From Asaia bogorensis (GTDB lineage Bacteria; Pseudomonadota; Alphaproteobacteria; Reyranellales; Reyranellaceae): DNA of 64,000 bases. The DNA is taken from the NCBI GenBank assembly GCA_945905835.1, contig CAMDQJ010000001.1, positions 62,001-126,000 on the forward strand, written 5' to 3'. Positions 1 through 10,005 of this stretch are shown in pieces. Positions within the stretch are counted from its first letter, which is position 1. The number at the start of each line of letters is the position of its first letter. The notes under the pieces were generated by a model. It was not told where the DNA came from and made no database searches. It worked only from the letters and a program-made list of their open reading frames with translations. The position numbers and the translations under genes were made by a program.

Positions 1-1
1 C

Positions 2-442
2 TATTCGCTGGCGATCGGCACGACCTGGGGCCTGGGCGCGGCCTTGCTTGATCGCGCCCATATCCGCATCGATTCGCTCTATGTGTTCTTCCCGCAGAAG
101 ATTCGCCTGGCGCTCGATACCGTGGCGCTCTTTCTCTTCGTCGGATTCTTCAGCCTGACCCTGTGGCACGGCTTGGGTGTAGTCTCGCAATCCTGGACGT
201 CCGGATCGCGCAGCCAATCGGCTCTGGAAACGCCAACCGTGCTCCCTCAGGCGCTGTGGATCGCCGGCCTGGTGGCTTTCGTTCTGGTGAGCGCGCTGCT
301 GTTGATTCAGGCGCTTCGGCTGGGCTTTGCCGGCGATCTGCACGGCATGGCGAAACTGATCAGCACGCGCTCCGCCGAGGAAGAGGTCGAGGACGAAATC
401 CGCGACCTCAAGGATCGCCAGGTCCGCGAAGGGAGCAACTGA
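2..442 (+). CDS. TRAP transporter small permease (DctQ-like), 5' end outside window
   Basis: Frame open from the window edge; hydrophobic DctQ-type sequence, directly followed by the DctM-like large permease. Confidence 0.8.
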   Translation, partial: YSLAIGTTWGLGAALLDRAHIRIDSLYVFFPQKIRLALDTVALFLFVGFFSLTLWHGLGVVSQSWTSGSRSQSALETPTVLPQALWIAGLVAFVLVSALLLIQALRLGFAGDLHGMAKLISTRSAEEEVEDEIRDLKDRQVREGSN

Positions 443-443
443 C

Positions 444-1730
444 GTGCTGGGTATCACGCTCCTCATCCTGATCGGAATGCTGGCGCTGGCGATTCCCGTC
501 GCCGCCAGCCTCGGCATCCTCGGCCTGTCTCTGTCGGCCATCTATTCCAAACTGCCGCTGTCGCTGGCGATGGGCGAGATCGCCTGGGGCACCGCGAACA
601 ACTTCCTGCTCGTGGCCATCCCGTTCTTCGTGCTGCTGGGCGAGATCCTGCTGCGCTCGGGCATGGCCGAGCGCATGTACAACGCGCTGGTTCTGTGGGT
701 GCCGTGGCTGCCCGGCGGCCTGATGCATTCCAATATCGCCGCCTGCGCCATGTTCGCCGCGACCTCGGGGTCGAGCGTGGCGACGGCGGCCACCATCGGC
801 ACCGTCGCCCTGGGCGAGGTCGAGAAGCGCGGCTATTCCGAACGCCTGTTCCTCGGCACGATCGCCGCCGGCGGCACACTGGGCATCCTGATCCCGCCCT
901 CGATCAACATGATCGTCTACGGCGTGCTCACCGAGACCTCGATCCCCAAACTCTATCTCGCGGGCTTCATTCCCGGCGTCGTGCTGGCCACGCTGTTCAG
1001 CCTGACGGTGCTGGTGATCTGCCTGATCTGGCCCTCCATGGGCGGCAAGCCGACGGCGACGACCTGGGCGCAGCGCTTCGCCGCCTTGCCCGACCTGCTG
1101 CCGCCGCTGGTCATCTTCCTCGCCGTGATCGGCTCGATCTATGCCGGCTGGGCCACCGCGACAGAGTCGGCGGCGCTGGGCGTCATCGCCGCCATGGTCA
1201 TCGCCGCGGTCAATCGCCGGCTGACGCTGCGCACGTTGCTCAACGCCTTCGAAGGCACGATGCGCACCACCGCCATGATCATGGCGATCCTGCTTGCCGC
1301 CTATTTCCTCAATTTCGTCATCACCTCGATCGGCCTGACGGGACAGGTTAACAGCTTCATCACCAGCCTCGGCCTGTCGAAAGTCGAGCTGCTGATCGCC
1401 GTGGTGATCTTCTACTTCATCCTCGGCATGTTCATGGAGACGCTGTCGATGATGGTGGCGACGGTGCCGATCATCGCGCCGATCATGATCAAGGCCGGCT
1501 ACGATCCGATCTGGTTTGGCATCATGATCATCATCCTGATGGAACTGGCGATGATCACGCCGCCGGTCGGCATCAACCTCTATGTCGTCCAGGGCCTGCG
1601 CAAGAAAGGCAAGATCGACGACGTCATCATCGGCACGTCGCCCTTCATCGTCACCATGCTGCTGATGCTGGTGATCCTGTCGCTCTGGCCGCAGATCGCG
1701 CTGTGGCTGCCGCAACTGGCGGCGACCTAG
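444..1730 (+). CDS. dctM: TRAP transporter large permease (DctM-like)
   Basis: 428 aa polytopic protein with DctM-type motifs (GTLGILIPPSI..YG, MITPPVGINLYV). Confidence 0.92.
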   Translation: MLGITLLILIGMLALAIPVAASLGILGLSLSAIYSKLPLSLAMGEIAWGTANNFLLVAIPFFVLLGEILLRSGMAERMYNALVLWVPWLPGGLMHSNIAACAMFAATSGSSVATAATIGTVALGEVEKRGYSERLFLGTIAAGGTLGILIPPSINMIVYGVLTETSIPKLYLAGFIPGVVLATLFSLTVLVICLIWPSMGGKPTATTWAQRFAALPDLLPPLVIFLAVIGSIYAGWATATESAALGVIAAMVIAAVNRRLTLRTLLNAFEGTMRTTAMIMAILLAAYFLNFVITSIGLTGQVNSFITSLGLSKVELLIAVVIFYFILGMFMETLSMMVATVPIIAPIMIKAGYDPIWFGIMIIILMELAMITPPVGINLYVVQGLRKKGKIDDVIIGTSPFIVTMLLMLVILSLWPQIALWLPQLAAT

Positions 1731-1765
1731 GTCACTTCATCTTTCCTCCCCATTCATATGGGTGT

Positions 1766-1780
1766 CAGCGTCTTACGCTG
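1766..1780. terminator. Small inverted repeat (cagcgt-ctt-acgctg) between convergent dctM and hyuA, possible terminator
   Basis: 6-bp perfect arms, 3-nt loop, in a convergent intergenic region; no clear T-run. Confidence 0.3.
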
Positions 1781-1803
1781 GCGGAGGGGTCAAGAGGGGG
1801 GGT

Positions 1804-3891
1804 CTAAAGCGTGATGACGATATTCCCCGCGCTGTCGAGTTCGGCGCGGGCGTCGGGCGGCACGACGCAGGTGGTATCGTATTCGTCGATGATGATCGGA
1901 CCGCTGCGGCCCGGTGACAGATCGGCGCGGCTCAGCACGGGCGTGTCGTGCCAGCCGTGGGAGTCGCCGAAGTAAGCCCGGCGTGAGGCTTGCGCGGTGG
2001 GCTCGGCGCGGCTCGATTTCACCTGTGTTGGCACGGCCCCGCCCTCCCGCAGGCCCGAGCCCACCACCTGGATGGCTACCAGCTCGACCGGTTCGTCGGG
2101 GCCGGCACGGTGGCCATAGGTTTTCTCGTGCTCCTGGCCGAAGGCTTCTTCCAGCTGCCTGACCATTGAAGCGTCGATCGGGCCGTCGGGCACGGCGACG
2201 GTGAGGTCGTAGCTCTGGCCCTTGTAATGCAGCGAGGCCGAACGTTTGAGCCGGGCGGTGGCGCCGCTGAAGCCTTCGATGGCGAGCTGGTCGGTCGCCT
2301 GTTTGGCCAGCGCGTTCCATGCCGCGTCGATTTCCTCGAGATTGGCCTGGCGCAGCAGGCGGCGGAAGGTGCGGGCGTAGTGATGTTCGACATCAGCATA
2401 GAGTAGGCCGAAGGAGGAGAAGAGACCGGCCGAGGGCGGCACGACGACGCGCGAGATGCCCAGCGCCGCGGCCATGCCGGCGGCGAAGAGCGGGCCGTTG
2501 CCGCCGAAGGCAAAGAGCGAGAATTCGCGCGGATCGCGGCCGCGCTCGGTCGAGACGGCCTTAATGGCGCGGATCATGTTCGACGCGGCGATCAGGTGCG
2601 CGCCATAGGCCGCGCGTTCGAGCGTCATGTTGAGCGGTTTGGCGATCTTGGCCTCGAAAGCCGCGCGCGCCTTGTCGGCATTGAGCTTGAGCGCGCCGCC
2701 CACCAGATGGCCGGGGTTGATATAGCCCAGCAGCACATTGGCGTCGGTGATGGTAGGCACCTCGCCGCCTTTGTCGTAGCAGACCGGGCCGGGCGAGGCG
2801 CCGGCGCTTTCCGGGCCGGCCTGCAGCGCGCCACCGGCATCGATCCAGACATGCGAGCCGCCGCCCGCGCCCACTTCGGCGAGGTCGATGGCGGGGACTT
2901 TCAGCGTATAGCCCGCACCCGTGAGCAGGCGCGAGCCGATCATGATGCCGGCGCCCACGGCATATTCCTGGGCACGCGCGATCTCGCCATCCTCGACCAT
3001 CGAGGCCTTGGCGGTGGTGCCGCCCATGTCGAAGGTGATGATCTTGGCGAGGTTCTTGGCGCGGGCCAGCGCCTGCGCGCCGACGACGCCGCCGGCCGGG
3101 CCCGATTCGATGATGTTCATCGGCTGCTCGGCGGCGGCGGTGTTGGTCGTCAGGCCGCCGTTGGATTGCATCAGCAGCAGGCGGGCGGGAATGCCGGCGC
3201 CGTCGAGGCCCTGGCGCAGCGCGCGCAGATACGTCGCCACAATCGGCATGACGTAGGCGTTGATGACGGTTGTCGAGGTGCGCTCGTATTCCTTGATCTC
3301 AGGCAGCACTTCGAAGGAGACGCTGAGCGGCAGGTGCGGGGCTTTGCGAGCCACGATGTCGCGCAGCATCGTTTCGTGCACGGGATTGGTGAAGGAATTG
3401 AGCAGGCAAATGGCGATGGCCTCGACCTTCTCGGCCAGCAGCGCATCGACGGCGCGTTCGGCGTCGGCCGGATCGAGGGCACGATCGACATGGCCCGCAT
3501 GGTCGATACGCTCGTCGACCACCTTGCGCAGGTAGCGCTCGACTAGGGGCTTCGGCTTGGTCCAGGTGAGATCGTAGAGCTTGGGCATGCGCAGCGTGCG
3601 GATTTCCAGCACGTCGCGGAAGCCCTTGGTGGTTATGAGTCCGACGCGCGCGCCCTTGTGCTCGAGGATGGCGTTGGAGGCGACGGTCGTGCCATGGCGT
3701 ATTTCCTCGATGGTGCCACCGTCGAGCCCCGTCTCGCGAAAGACCTCGCTCAACCCGTCGACGATGGCCTGGGCGTAGTTGCCGACGCTCGACGAGAGCT
3801 TCTTGGTATGGATGGTGCCGTCGGAGCCGAGCAGCACGATATCGGTAAAGGTGCCGCCGATGTCGACACCGACGCGATAGGTAACGACCAT
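1804..3891 (-). CDS. Hydantoinase/oxoprolinase family protein, HyuA-like subunit
   Basis: 695 aa; RVGVDIGGTFTDIVLL N-terminus, FDMGGTTAKASMV, hydantoinase A architecture. Confidence 0.93.
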   Translation of the reverse strand: MVVTYRVGVDIGGTFTDIVLLGSDGTIHTKKLSSSVGNYAQAIVDGLSEVFRETGLDGGTIEEIRHGTTVASNAILEHKGARVGLITTKGFRDVLEIRTLRMPKLYDLTWTKPKPLVERYLRKVVDERIDHAGHVDRALDPADAERAVDALLAEKVEAIAICLLNSFTNPVHETMLRDIVARKAPHLPLSVSFEVLPEIKEYERTSTTVINAYVMPIVATYLRALRQGLDGAGIPARLLLMQSNGGLTTNTAAAEQPMNIIESGPAGGVVGAQALARAKNLAKIITFDMGGTTAKASMVEDGEIARAQEYAVGAGIMIGSRLLTGAGYTLKVPAIDLAEVGAGGGSHVWIDAGGALQAGPESAGASPGPVCYDKGGEVPTITDANVLLGYINPGHLVGGALKLNADKARAAFEAKIAKPLNMTLERAAYGAHLIAASNMIRAIKAVSTERGRDPREFSLFAFGGNGPLFAAGMAAALGISRVVVPPSAGLFSSFGLLYADVEHHYARTFRRLLRQANLEEIDAAWNALAKQATDQLAIEGFSGATARLKRSASLHYKGQSYDLTVAVPDGPIDASMVRQLEEAFGQEHEKTYGHRAGPDEPVELVAIQVVGSGLREGGAVPTQVKSSRAEPTAQASRRAYFGDSHGWHDTPVLSRADLSPGRSGPIIIDEYDTTCVVPPDARAELDSAGNIVITL

Positions 3892-3897
3892 GATGCG

Positions 3898-5694
3898 CTA
3901 CTCCGCGGCGCGCGCGAGCAGTACCGGATCGTGCCGTTGAACTTTTGGAACGCTGGTCCAGCCCCGTGACTTGGCGATCTCGCCGCGCCGCCGGGCCGTG
4001 GCGGCCACGTCAACTTTCCACGCAGCCTTATCGATCACAACGCCGTAGTCGACCAGCGCCTTTTGCGGCGACAGGAGCTCGTTGCGCACGTCGCGCATCA
4101 CGGCCACGGGATCGCGCTCCAGCGGATCGCCCCAGCCACCCGCACCAGCCAGCACATGGCGGAAGACCTCGCCGCGCTTGACCGTCATGGTGAGCTTCGA
4201 CGGCAGCAACCGGTTCTCGCCGTCGGGGTTCAGGTAATTCTCCGACGGGCCGCCGGGGCTGCCGCCATAGAGGCCGAACGGCCGGTGGTCGCGGCGGTCG
4301 GAGCGGACCTGCAGCATGCCTTCGGCTTCGAGGAAGCGGTAATCGCGCAGGAACGGCACGCCGCCACGGTATTTGCCGGCGCCGGCCTTGTCGGCCACGA
4401 ACTCGTAGGCAAGCAGCTGGATCGGCTGCTCGGCCTCGGTGACCTCGATGGAGTGCGAGGCCATGTTGGCAAACATGTGTGAGTTGCCGTCGAGCCCGTC
4501 GGCGAAGGGCCTGGCACCCCAGGCGCCGCAGGTGAAGTCGACATAGACGAAGGGCTTGCGGGCCTCGTCGTAGCCGCCGATCGAGATGCCGGTGTTGCCG
4601 CCGTCGCCGGCTGCCTTCACGCGATTAGGCAGCATCATGGCGAGCGCCCCGAACATGCAGTCGACCATGCGAAAGCCGGTAAGGCCGCGCGCCGCGCAGG
4701 CTGCCGGCAGCACGCCGTTGCCGACCGTGCCCGGCGGGCAGATGACCTCGATGGCGCGGAACACGCCCTCGTTGTTGGGAATGCCCGGCGGCAGTACCGA
4801 GCGGACGCCCGTGTAGGACGCCGCCTTGGTGAAGGAGAGCGTGTTGTTGATGGCGCCCTTCACTTGAGGATTGGTGCCCGTCCAGTCGACCACCATGTGG
4901 CCGCCCTTCTTGCGGATGGTGACAAACAGCCGGATCGGCTGGCCGTAATCGACGCCGTCGTCGTCGATCCAGTCCTCGAAGGTCCATTCGCCATCGGGCA
5001 GGTCAGCAAGCGCCGCGCGCGTCAGGCGCTCGGCATAGTCGATGACTTCCTTGAGGTAGAACTTGGTCTGCTCCGGGCCGTAGCGCGCCACGATCTCGGC
5101 GAACTGCTTCTCGCCGATATGGCAGGCCGCGAGCTGGGCGCGCAGGTCGCCGAACAGCTGGACCGGCAGGCGGACGTTCTTTTCGATGAACGTCATGATG
5201 GTCTTGTTGATCTTGCCAGCCTCGTAGAGCTTCATCGGCGCGATGCGCAGGCCCTCGGCATAGATCTCGGTCGAATCCGACGCGTTCGATCCCGCGACGC
5301 GGCCGCCGACGTCGATGTGGTGGCAGACGGTGCAGGCGAAGGCCAGCCGCTCGCCCTGGTGATAGAGCGGCTTCACGACAAAGATGTCGGGCAGGTGCAT
5401 GCCGCCGTCGAACGGGTCGTTCATGATGAAGACGTCGCCCGGGCCCATGTCGTCACTGAAGTGGCGCATGATCGATTCCATGGCCGTCGGTACCGAGCCG
5501 AGATGCCCCGGCAGGGTCAGGCCTTGCGCGGCGAGCTTACCGTCGGCATCGGCGAAGCCCGTCGAATAATCCATGTTGTCCTTGAGCACGCCTGAATAGG
5601 TCGTGCGGAACACCGTCAGCGCCATTTCGTCGGCGATCGAGAAAATGGCGTTCTTGAACAGCTCAAGTGCGATCGGATCGTGAATTTGTGCCAC
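3898..5694 (-). CDS. Hydantoinase B/oxoprolinase family protein, HyuB-like subunit
   Basis: 598 aa; DPIALELFKNAIFSIADEMALTVFRTTYS, GDVFIMNDPFDGGMHLPDIF. Confidence 0.93.
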   Translation of the reverse strand: MAQIHDPIALELFKNAIFSIADEMALTVFRTTYSGVLKDNMDYSTGFADADGKLAAQGLTLPGHLGSVPTAMESIMRHFSDDMGPGDVFIMNDPFDGGMHLPDIFVVKPLYHQGERLAFACTVCHHIDVGGRVAGSNASDSTEIYAEGLRIAPMKLYEAGKINKTIMTFIEKNVRLPVQLFGDLRAQLAACHIGEKQFAEIVARYGPEQTKFYLKEVIDYAERLTRAALADLPDGEWTFEDWIDDDGVDYGQPIRLFVTIRKKGGHMVVDWTGTNPQVKGAINNTLSFTKAASYTGVRSVLPPGIPNNEGVFRAIEVICPPGTVGNGVLPAACAARGLTGFRMVDCMFGALAMMLPNRVKAAGDGGNTGISIGGYDEARKPFVYVDFTCGAWGARPFADGLDGNSHMFANMASHSIEVTEAEQPIQLLAYEFVADKAGAGKYRGGVPFLRDYRFLEAEGMLQVRSDRRDHRPFGLYGGSPGGPSENYLNPDGENRLLPSKLTMTVKRGEVFRHVLAGAGGWGDPLERDPVAVMRDVRNELLSPQKALVDYGVVIDKAAWKVDVAATARRRGEIAKSRGWTSVPKVQRHDPVLLARAAE

Positions 5695-5759
5695 TTCGAT
5701 TTCCCCTGGTCACGCGGCCCTGTTCCGCGACGCTCATTTCGTGCCGAATACGCTCTATA

Positions 5760-8156
5760 TCAAGCCGCAGAGACCCGCTTGCGCGGCGGCGTCAGCACGA
5801 TCGGCGCCAGCTCCGCGGCGACGAACGAGGCGGCGCGGCGTTCTTCCGGCACTGGCCGATACAGGGTATCGCGCTGCTGTGGTTTGCGGCCGATCGAACG
5901 AATCAGCGCTTCCATCGCGTTGGGTGGAAATTCTTGGCCGTGCTGCGTGCCGGCGGCGCGCGAGATGCTCTCGTTCATCAGCGTGCCGCCGAGATCGTTG
6001 GCGCCCGACTCGAGGCAGATCGCGGCGCCCGCCGGGCCCATCTTGACCCACGAGGTCTGGATATTGGGGATCGCCGGATGCAGCACCAGCCGCGCCACCG
6101 AATGCATGATCACCGCCTCGCGGAAGGTTGGCCCTCGCCGGGCGAGACCTTGGCGGTACATCGGCGCTTCCATGTGAACGAACGGCAGCGGCACGAATTC
6201 GGTGAAGCCGCCGGTCTCGACCTGCAGGTCACGTAGCGCCAGCAGATGGCGCGACCAGGCGAGCGAGGTCTCGACATGGCCGTACATGATGGTCGAGGTC
6301 GTGCGCAGACCCTGCCCATGCGCGGCGCGCTGCACGCCGAGCCACTCCGCGGTGTTGATCTTGTCGGGGCAGATGATGGCGCGGATCTTGTCGTCGAGGA
6401 TCTCGGCGGCCGTTCCTGGCAAGGTACCGAGACCCGCTTGATGCAGGCGCGCCAGGAAATCGCCGATCGGCTGCTGCAGCGTCGCAGCACCCTGCGTCAC
6501 TTCCAGCGCCGAGAAGGCGTGGATATGCATGTCGGGCACCGCTTCCTTGATCGCCTTGCAGATCGCGACATAGGTCTCGCCCGTATAGTCGGGATGAATG
6601 CCGCCCTGCATGCAGACTTCGGTGGCGCCGCGCTGCCACGCCTCGACGGCGCGCCGCTTCACTTCGTCGAGCGCCAGATCGTAGGGCGCGCCGCGCAGAT
6701 CCTCGTGCGTGCGGCCCTTGGAGAAGGCGCAGAAACGGCAGCGGAAATAACAGATGTTGGTGTAGTTGATGTTGCGGTTCACGACATAACGCACTGTATC
6801 GCCACTGACGGCCTGGCGTAGCGCGTTGGCCGCTCCGGTGACGTGGCGGTAGTCGACGTCACGGGCTGCGAACAGGCGCACGATCAGCGGCGTGTCGAGA
6901 CGCTGGCCGGCGGTCGCACGATCGACGATACGGACGATCTCGGGATCAACCTCTTTTGCCAGAACCAGGGGTGCAGGCGGCGGCTCGGTGTTGCCGGGTG
7001 CCCAGTCGTCGTCGCGGGCGAAGCCTTCGGAATCACTCATGCGCCGCACCTGCGTCGCCACTTCGGGCGCGAGCCACGTATCGGCGTCGCGGGCGTAGGC
7101 CGGATAGACCGGGAGGCGGTTGACCAACAGCTTGCCCACCTCGGCGCTAAGCCGCGCCAGCTCGTCGATGGCGGGCCACGGCGCCTCGGGATTCACGTGA
7201 TCGGGCGTCACTGGCGAGACGCCACCCCAGTCGTTCAGGCCGGCCGCGATTAGCTTCTGATAGACGCCTGGTGAAAGATTCGGCGGCGCCTGGATATTCA
7301 TGTCGGGCCCGAGGATCTTGCGCGCCGTGGCGATGGTCCACAGCAGGTCGTCGAGGTCGGGCTCGTCGGCATCGGCGCGCTTGGTGTCGGGCTTGGCACG
7401 GAAATTCTGGACGATAACCTCTTGGATATGACCGTGCGCGGCATGCAGGTCGCGGATCGCCTGCAGCGCCTCGATGCGCTCCTCGCGCGTCTCGCCGATG
7501 CCGATCAGGATGCCCGTGGTGAACGGTACCTTCAGCTCGCCGGCGAGACGGATGGTCTCCAGACGCACGACGGGATGCTTGTCGAGCGAGCCGTAATGCA
7601 CGCCGCCCTTCTCGCACAGCCGCTCGCTGGTCGATTCGAGCATGATGCCCTGGCTGGCGGTGACCTCGCGCAGCGCCGCGATCTCCTCGCGCGTCATGAC
7701 GCCAGGATTCGAGTGCGGCAGCAGGCCGGTCTCGCGCAGCACCAGGCCGCACATCGCCGTCAGGTATTCGATCGTCGTCTTGTAGCCGAGCGCCGCCAGC
7801 GCCTCGCGGGCCGCGGCGTAGCGCAGCTCCGGCTTGTCGCCCAGGGTGAACAGCGCCTCGGTGCAGCCGGCGGCCTTGCCGGCGCGGGCGATGGCCAAGA
7901 CCTGGTCGGGCGAGAGATAGGCCGGCTGGCCAGCACGTGGCCGCTCGGCGAAGGTGCAATAGTGGCAAACGTCACGGCACAGGTGCGTCAGCGGGATGAA
8001 CACCTTGCGCGAATAGGAGATCAGCCGGCCGTGGCCGCGATCGCGCAGCCGGCCTGCCTCGGCCATCAATCCGGCCATCGAAACGCCCGTTCCCATCATG
8101 GGCAAAACATAGCGGCAATCGCCTTCGGCTGCATCGTGTAGTATGGCCAGTGCCAT
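5760..8156 (-). CDS. fbiC: Single-chain 7,8-didemethyl-8-hydroxy-5-deazariboflavin (FO) synthase, CofG+CofH fusion
   Basis: 798 aa with two radical-SAM cysteine motifs (CRDVCHYC and CYFRCRFC) in CofG-like and CofH-like halves. Confidence 0.93.
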   Translation of the reverse strand: MALAILHDAAEGDCRYVLPMMGTGVSMAGLMAEAGRLRDRGHGRLISYSRKVFIPLTHLCRDVCHYCTFAERPRAGQPAYLSPDQVLAIARAGKAAGCTEALFTLGDKPELRYAAAREALAALGYKTTIEYLTAMCGLVLRETGLLPHSNPGVMTREEIAALREVTASQGIMLESTSERLCEKGGVHYGSLDKHPVVRLETIRLAGELKVPFTTGILIGIGETREERIEALQAIRDLHAAHGHIQEVIVQNFRAKPDTKRADADEPDLDDLLWTIATARKILGPDMNIQAPPNLSPGVYQKLIAAGLNDWGGVSPVTPDHVNPEAPWPAIDELARLSAEVGKLLVNRLPVYPAYARDADTWLAPEVATQVRRMSDSEGFARDDDWAPGNTEPPPAPLVLAKEVDPEIVRIVDRATAGQRLDTPLIVRLFAARDVDYRHVTGAANALRQAVSGDTVRYVVNRNINYTNICYFRCRFCAFSKGRTHEDLRGAPYDLALDEVKRRAVEAWQRGATEVCMQGGIHPDYTGETYVAICKAIKEAVPDMHIHAFSALEVTQGAATLQQPIGDFLARLHQAGLGTLPGTAAEILDDKIRAIICPDKINTAEWLGVQRAAHGQGLRTTSTIMYGHVETSLAWSRHLLALRDLQVETGGFTEFVPLPFVHMEAPMYRQGLARRGPTFREAVIMHSVARLVLHPAIPNIQTSWVKMGPAGAAICLESGANDLGGTLMNESISRAAGTQHGQEFPPNAMEALIRSIGRKPQQRDTLYRPVPEERRAASFVAAELAPIVLTPPRKRVSAA

Positions 8157-8182
8157 AGGTTTTCTACAGGGGAGATCGACAT

Positions 8183-9136
8183 ATGCTGATCGGCTTCAAC
8201 GCGCCAACCGCCGGGCCGCTGGCAGATTCCGACAAGCTTACCCGCCTGGTGACGGCCGGAGAGGCGCTTGGCTACGATTACGCTACTTTCAGCGACCATG
8301 TCGTGATCCCGACCGACATCCAGGCGAAATATCCCTACAGTTCGACAGGCGAATTTCCCGCTGGTGCCCGTGGTGAGCGCCACGAGCAGCTGATCGAAGT
8401 GGCCTATATCGCGGCCAAGACCACGAAGCTGCGGCTGATCCTCTCGGTGATGGTGGTGCCGCATCGCCCGGCGGTGCTGACGGCGAAAATGCTGTCGACC
8501 ATCGACGTGCTGTCGGGCGGCCGCCTCACCGTTGGCATCGGCGCCGGCTGGCTGAAGGAGGAGTTCGAGGCGATCGGCGCGCCGGATTTCGCGGCGCGCG
8601 GCAAGGTCACCGACGAATACATCAAGGCCTTCGTCGAGCTCTGGACCAAGGACTCGCCCAAGTTCAGGGGCGACTATGTCAGCTTCAACAACATCGTCTT
8701 TGCCCATAAGCCGGTGCAGAAGCCACATCCGCCAATCTGGGTCGGCGGCGAGAGCGGACCGGCGTTGCGCCGCACCGCGCGGCTGGGCGATGCCTGGTAT
8801 CCCATCGGCACCAATCCGGCCAATCCGCTCGACAGCATGGCGCGCTTCAAGACGCAGGTGGCGCGCCTGCGCAAGTTCACCGAGGAAGCGGGACGCGATC
8901 CCAAATCCATGGGGCTCGCCTTCCGTTGCACCGCGTTCGGCGAGAACGTGCCGGCCAAGGCGGGTGACGGCGAGCGGCGGCTGTTCGCCGGCAAGCCGGC
9001 GGAGATCGCAGCCGACATGCGGGCGCTGCGCGACATGGGCGTCGGCAGCCTCGACTTCGGTTTCCCCGGCGGCAGCGTCGAGGAAATGCTGGGCGGAATG
9101 CAGCAGTTCAAGAAGGACGTGCTGACGCTTCTCTAG
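8183..9136 (+). CDS. LLM-class (F420-dependent type) oxidoreductase
   Basis: Luciferase-like TIM barrel: STIDVLSGGRLTVGIGAGWLKEEFEAIG, KPHPPIWVGGESGPALRR. Confidence 0.9.
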   Translation: MLIGFNAPTAGPLADSDKLTRLVTAGEALGYDYATFSDHVVIPTDIQAKYPYSSTGEFPAGARGERHEQLIEVAYIAAKTTKLRLILSVMVVPHRPAVLTAKMLSTIDVLSGGRLTVGIGAGWLKEEFEAIGAPDFAARGKVTDEYIKAFVELWTKDSPKFRGDYVSFNNIVFAHKPVQKPHPPIWVGGESGPALRRTARLGDAWYPIGTNPANPLDSMARFKTQVARLRKFTEEAGRDPKSMGLAFRCTAFGENVPAKAGDGERRLFAGKPAEIAADMRALRDMGVGSLDFGFPGGSVEEMLGGMQQFKKDVLTLL

Positions 9137-9984
9137 GCGATCGCCCGGATCAGCTTCGCCCAGCGGTCGAGCTCGGGCAGGATCACGTCCGATTTGGCAG
9201 ACTCGAGGCTCAGGATGACTCGAGCCACGCCTTCGTCGCGGTCGCGCTTCAGCATGTCCTCGTCTTCGTTGGCGCCCCAAATCGTCACCGGCACTGACGC
9301 GAAGTCGCGTTGGGCTTCCGCCGCCATCTGGCGGTAGTTGGGCAGGAACTCCCGAACATTGGCGTATTTCGGACGCGAGCGGTGCGGCATCCAGCCGTCG
9401 CCATAACGCAGCGCGCGGCGCGCGCCGAAGGGAAAGGCGCCGCCGACCAGGATCGGCGGGTGCGGCTTCTGCGCCGGCTTGGGCCAGGTCATCATCGGAT
9501 CGAAATTCACGAACTCGCCGTGATACTCGGGCTTCGACTTGGTCCAGATCAGCTTCATCGCCTCGATGCGCTCACGCGCCAGCTTGTGGCGCGTCTCGAA
9601 GACCGTGCCGTGGTTGGCCATCTCGTCCTTGTTCCAGCCGTTGCCGACGCCGAACAGGAAGCGGCCGCCGGAAAGCTGGTCGATCGAGGCCACCGATTTG
9701 GCGGTCTGGATGGGATCGCGCTGGGCGATCAGGCAGATGCCGGTGCCGACCTTCAGGGTCCTGGTGGCGCCGGCGGCGGCCATCAGCGCCACGAAGGGAT
9801 CCATGGCGTCGTAGTATTTCTTGGGTAGCTCGCCGCCGCTCGGAAAAGACGATTCGCGCGACAGCGGGATGTGCGAATGCTCGGGCGACCAAACCGAGTC
9901 GAAGCCGCGCTCTTCCAGCGCCCGCCCCAGCTCGGTCGGGGACATGGAATAGTCCGTGAAGAACATCGCCCCGCCGATATGCAT
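9133..9984 (-). CDS. LLM-class oxidoreductase
   Basis: ASIDQLSGGRFLFGVGNGWNKDEM, PHPPILVGGAFPFGARRALRYGDGW; 3' end overlaps the convergent LLM gene. Confidence 0.9.
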   Translation of the reverse strand: MHIGGAMFFTDYSMSPTELGRALEERGFDSVWSPEHSHIPLSRESSFPSGGELPKKYYDAMDPFVALMAAAGATRTLKVGTGICLIAQRDPIQTAKSVASIDQLSGGRFLFGVGNGWNKDEMANHGTVFETRHKLARERIEAMKLIWTKSKPEYHGEFVNFDPMMTWPKPAQKPHPPILVGGAFPFGARRALRYGDGWMPHRSRPKYANVREFLPNYRQMAAEAQRDFASVPVTIWGANEDEDMLKRDRDEGVARVILSLESAKSDVILPELDRWAKLIRAIA

Positions 9985-10005
9985 CTTTTCCTCCGCCGTT
10001 TCTTT

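Noticed and set aside
408-1715. 435-aa minus-strand ORF opposite dctM
   Set aside because: His/Asp/Gln/Arg-rich translation typical of antisense frames in GC-rich genes; dctM on the plus strand is clearly coding.
2596-3546. 316-aa plus-strand ORF opposite hyuA (and similar ORFs such as 4864-5595, 16905-17411, 34105-35034)
   Set aside because: Shadow ORFs antisense to well-supported genes with low-complexity antisense composition.
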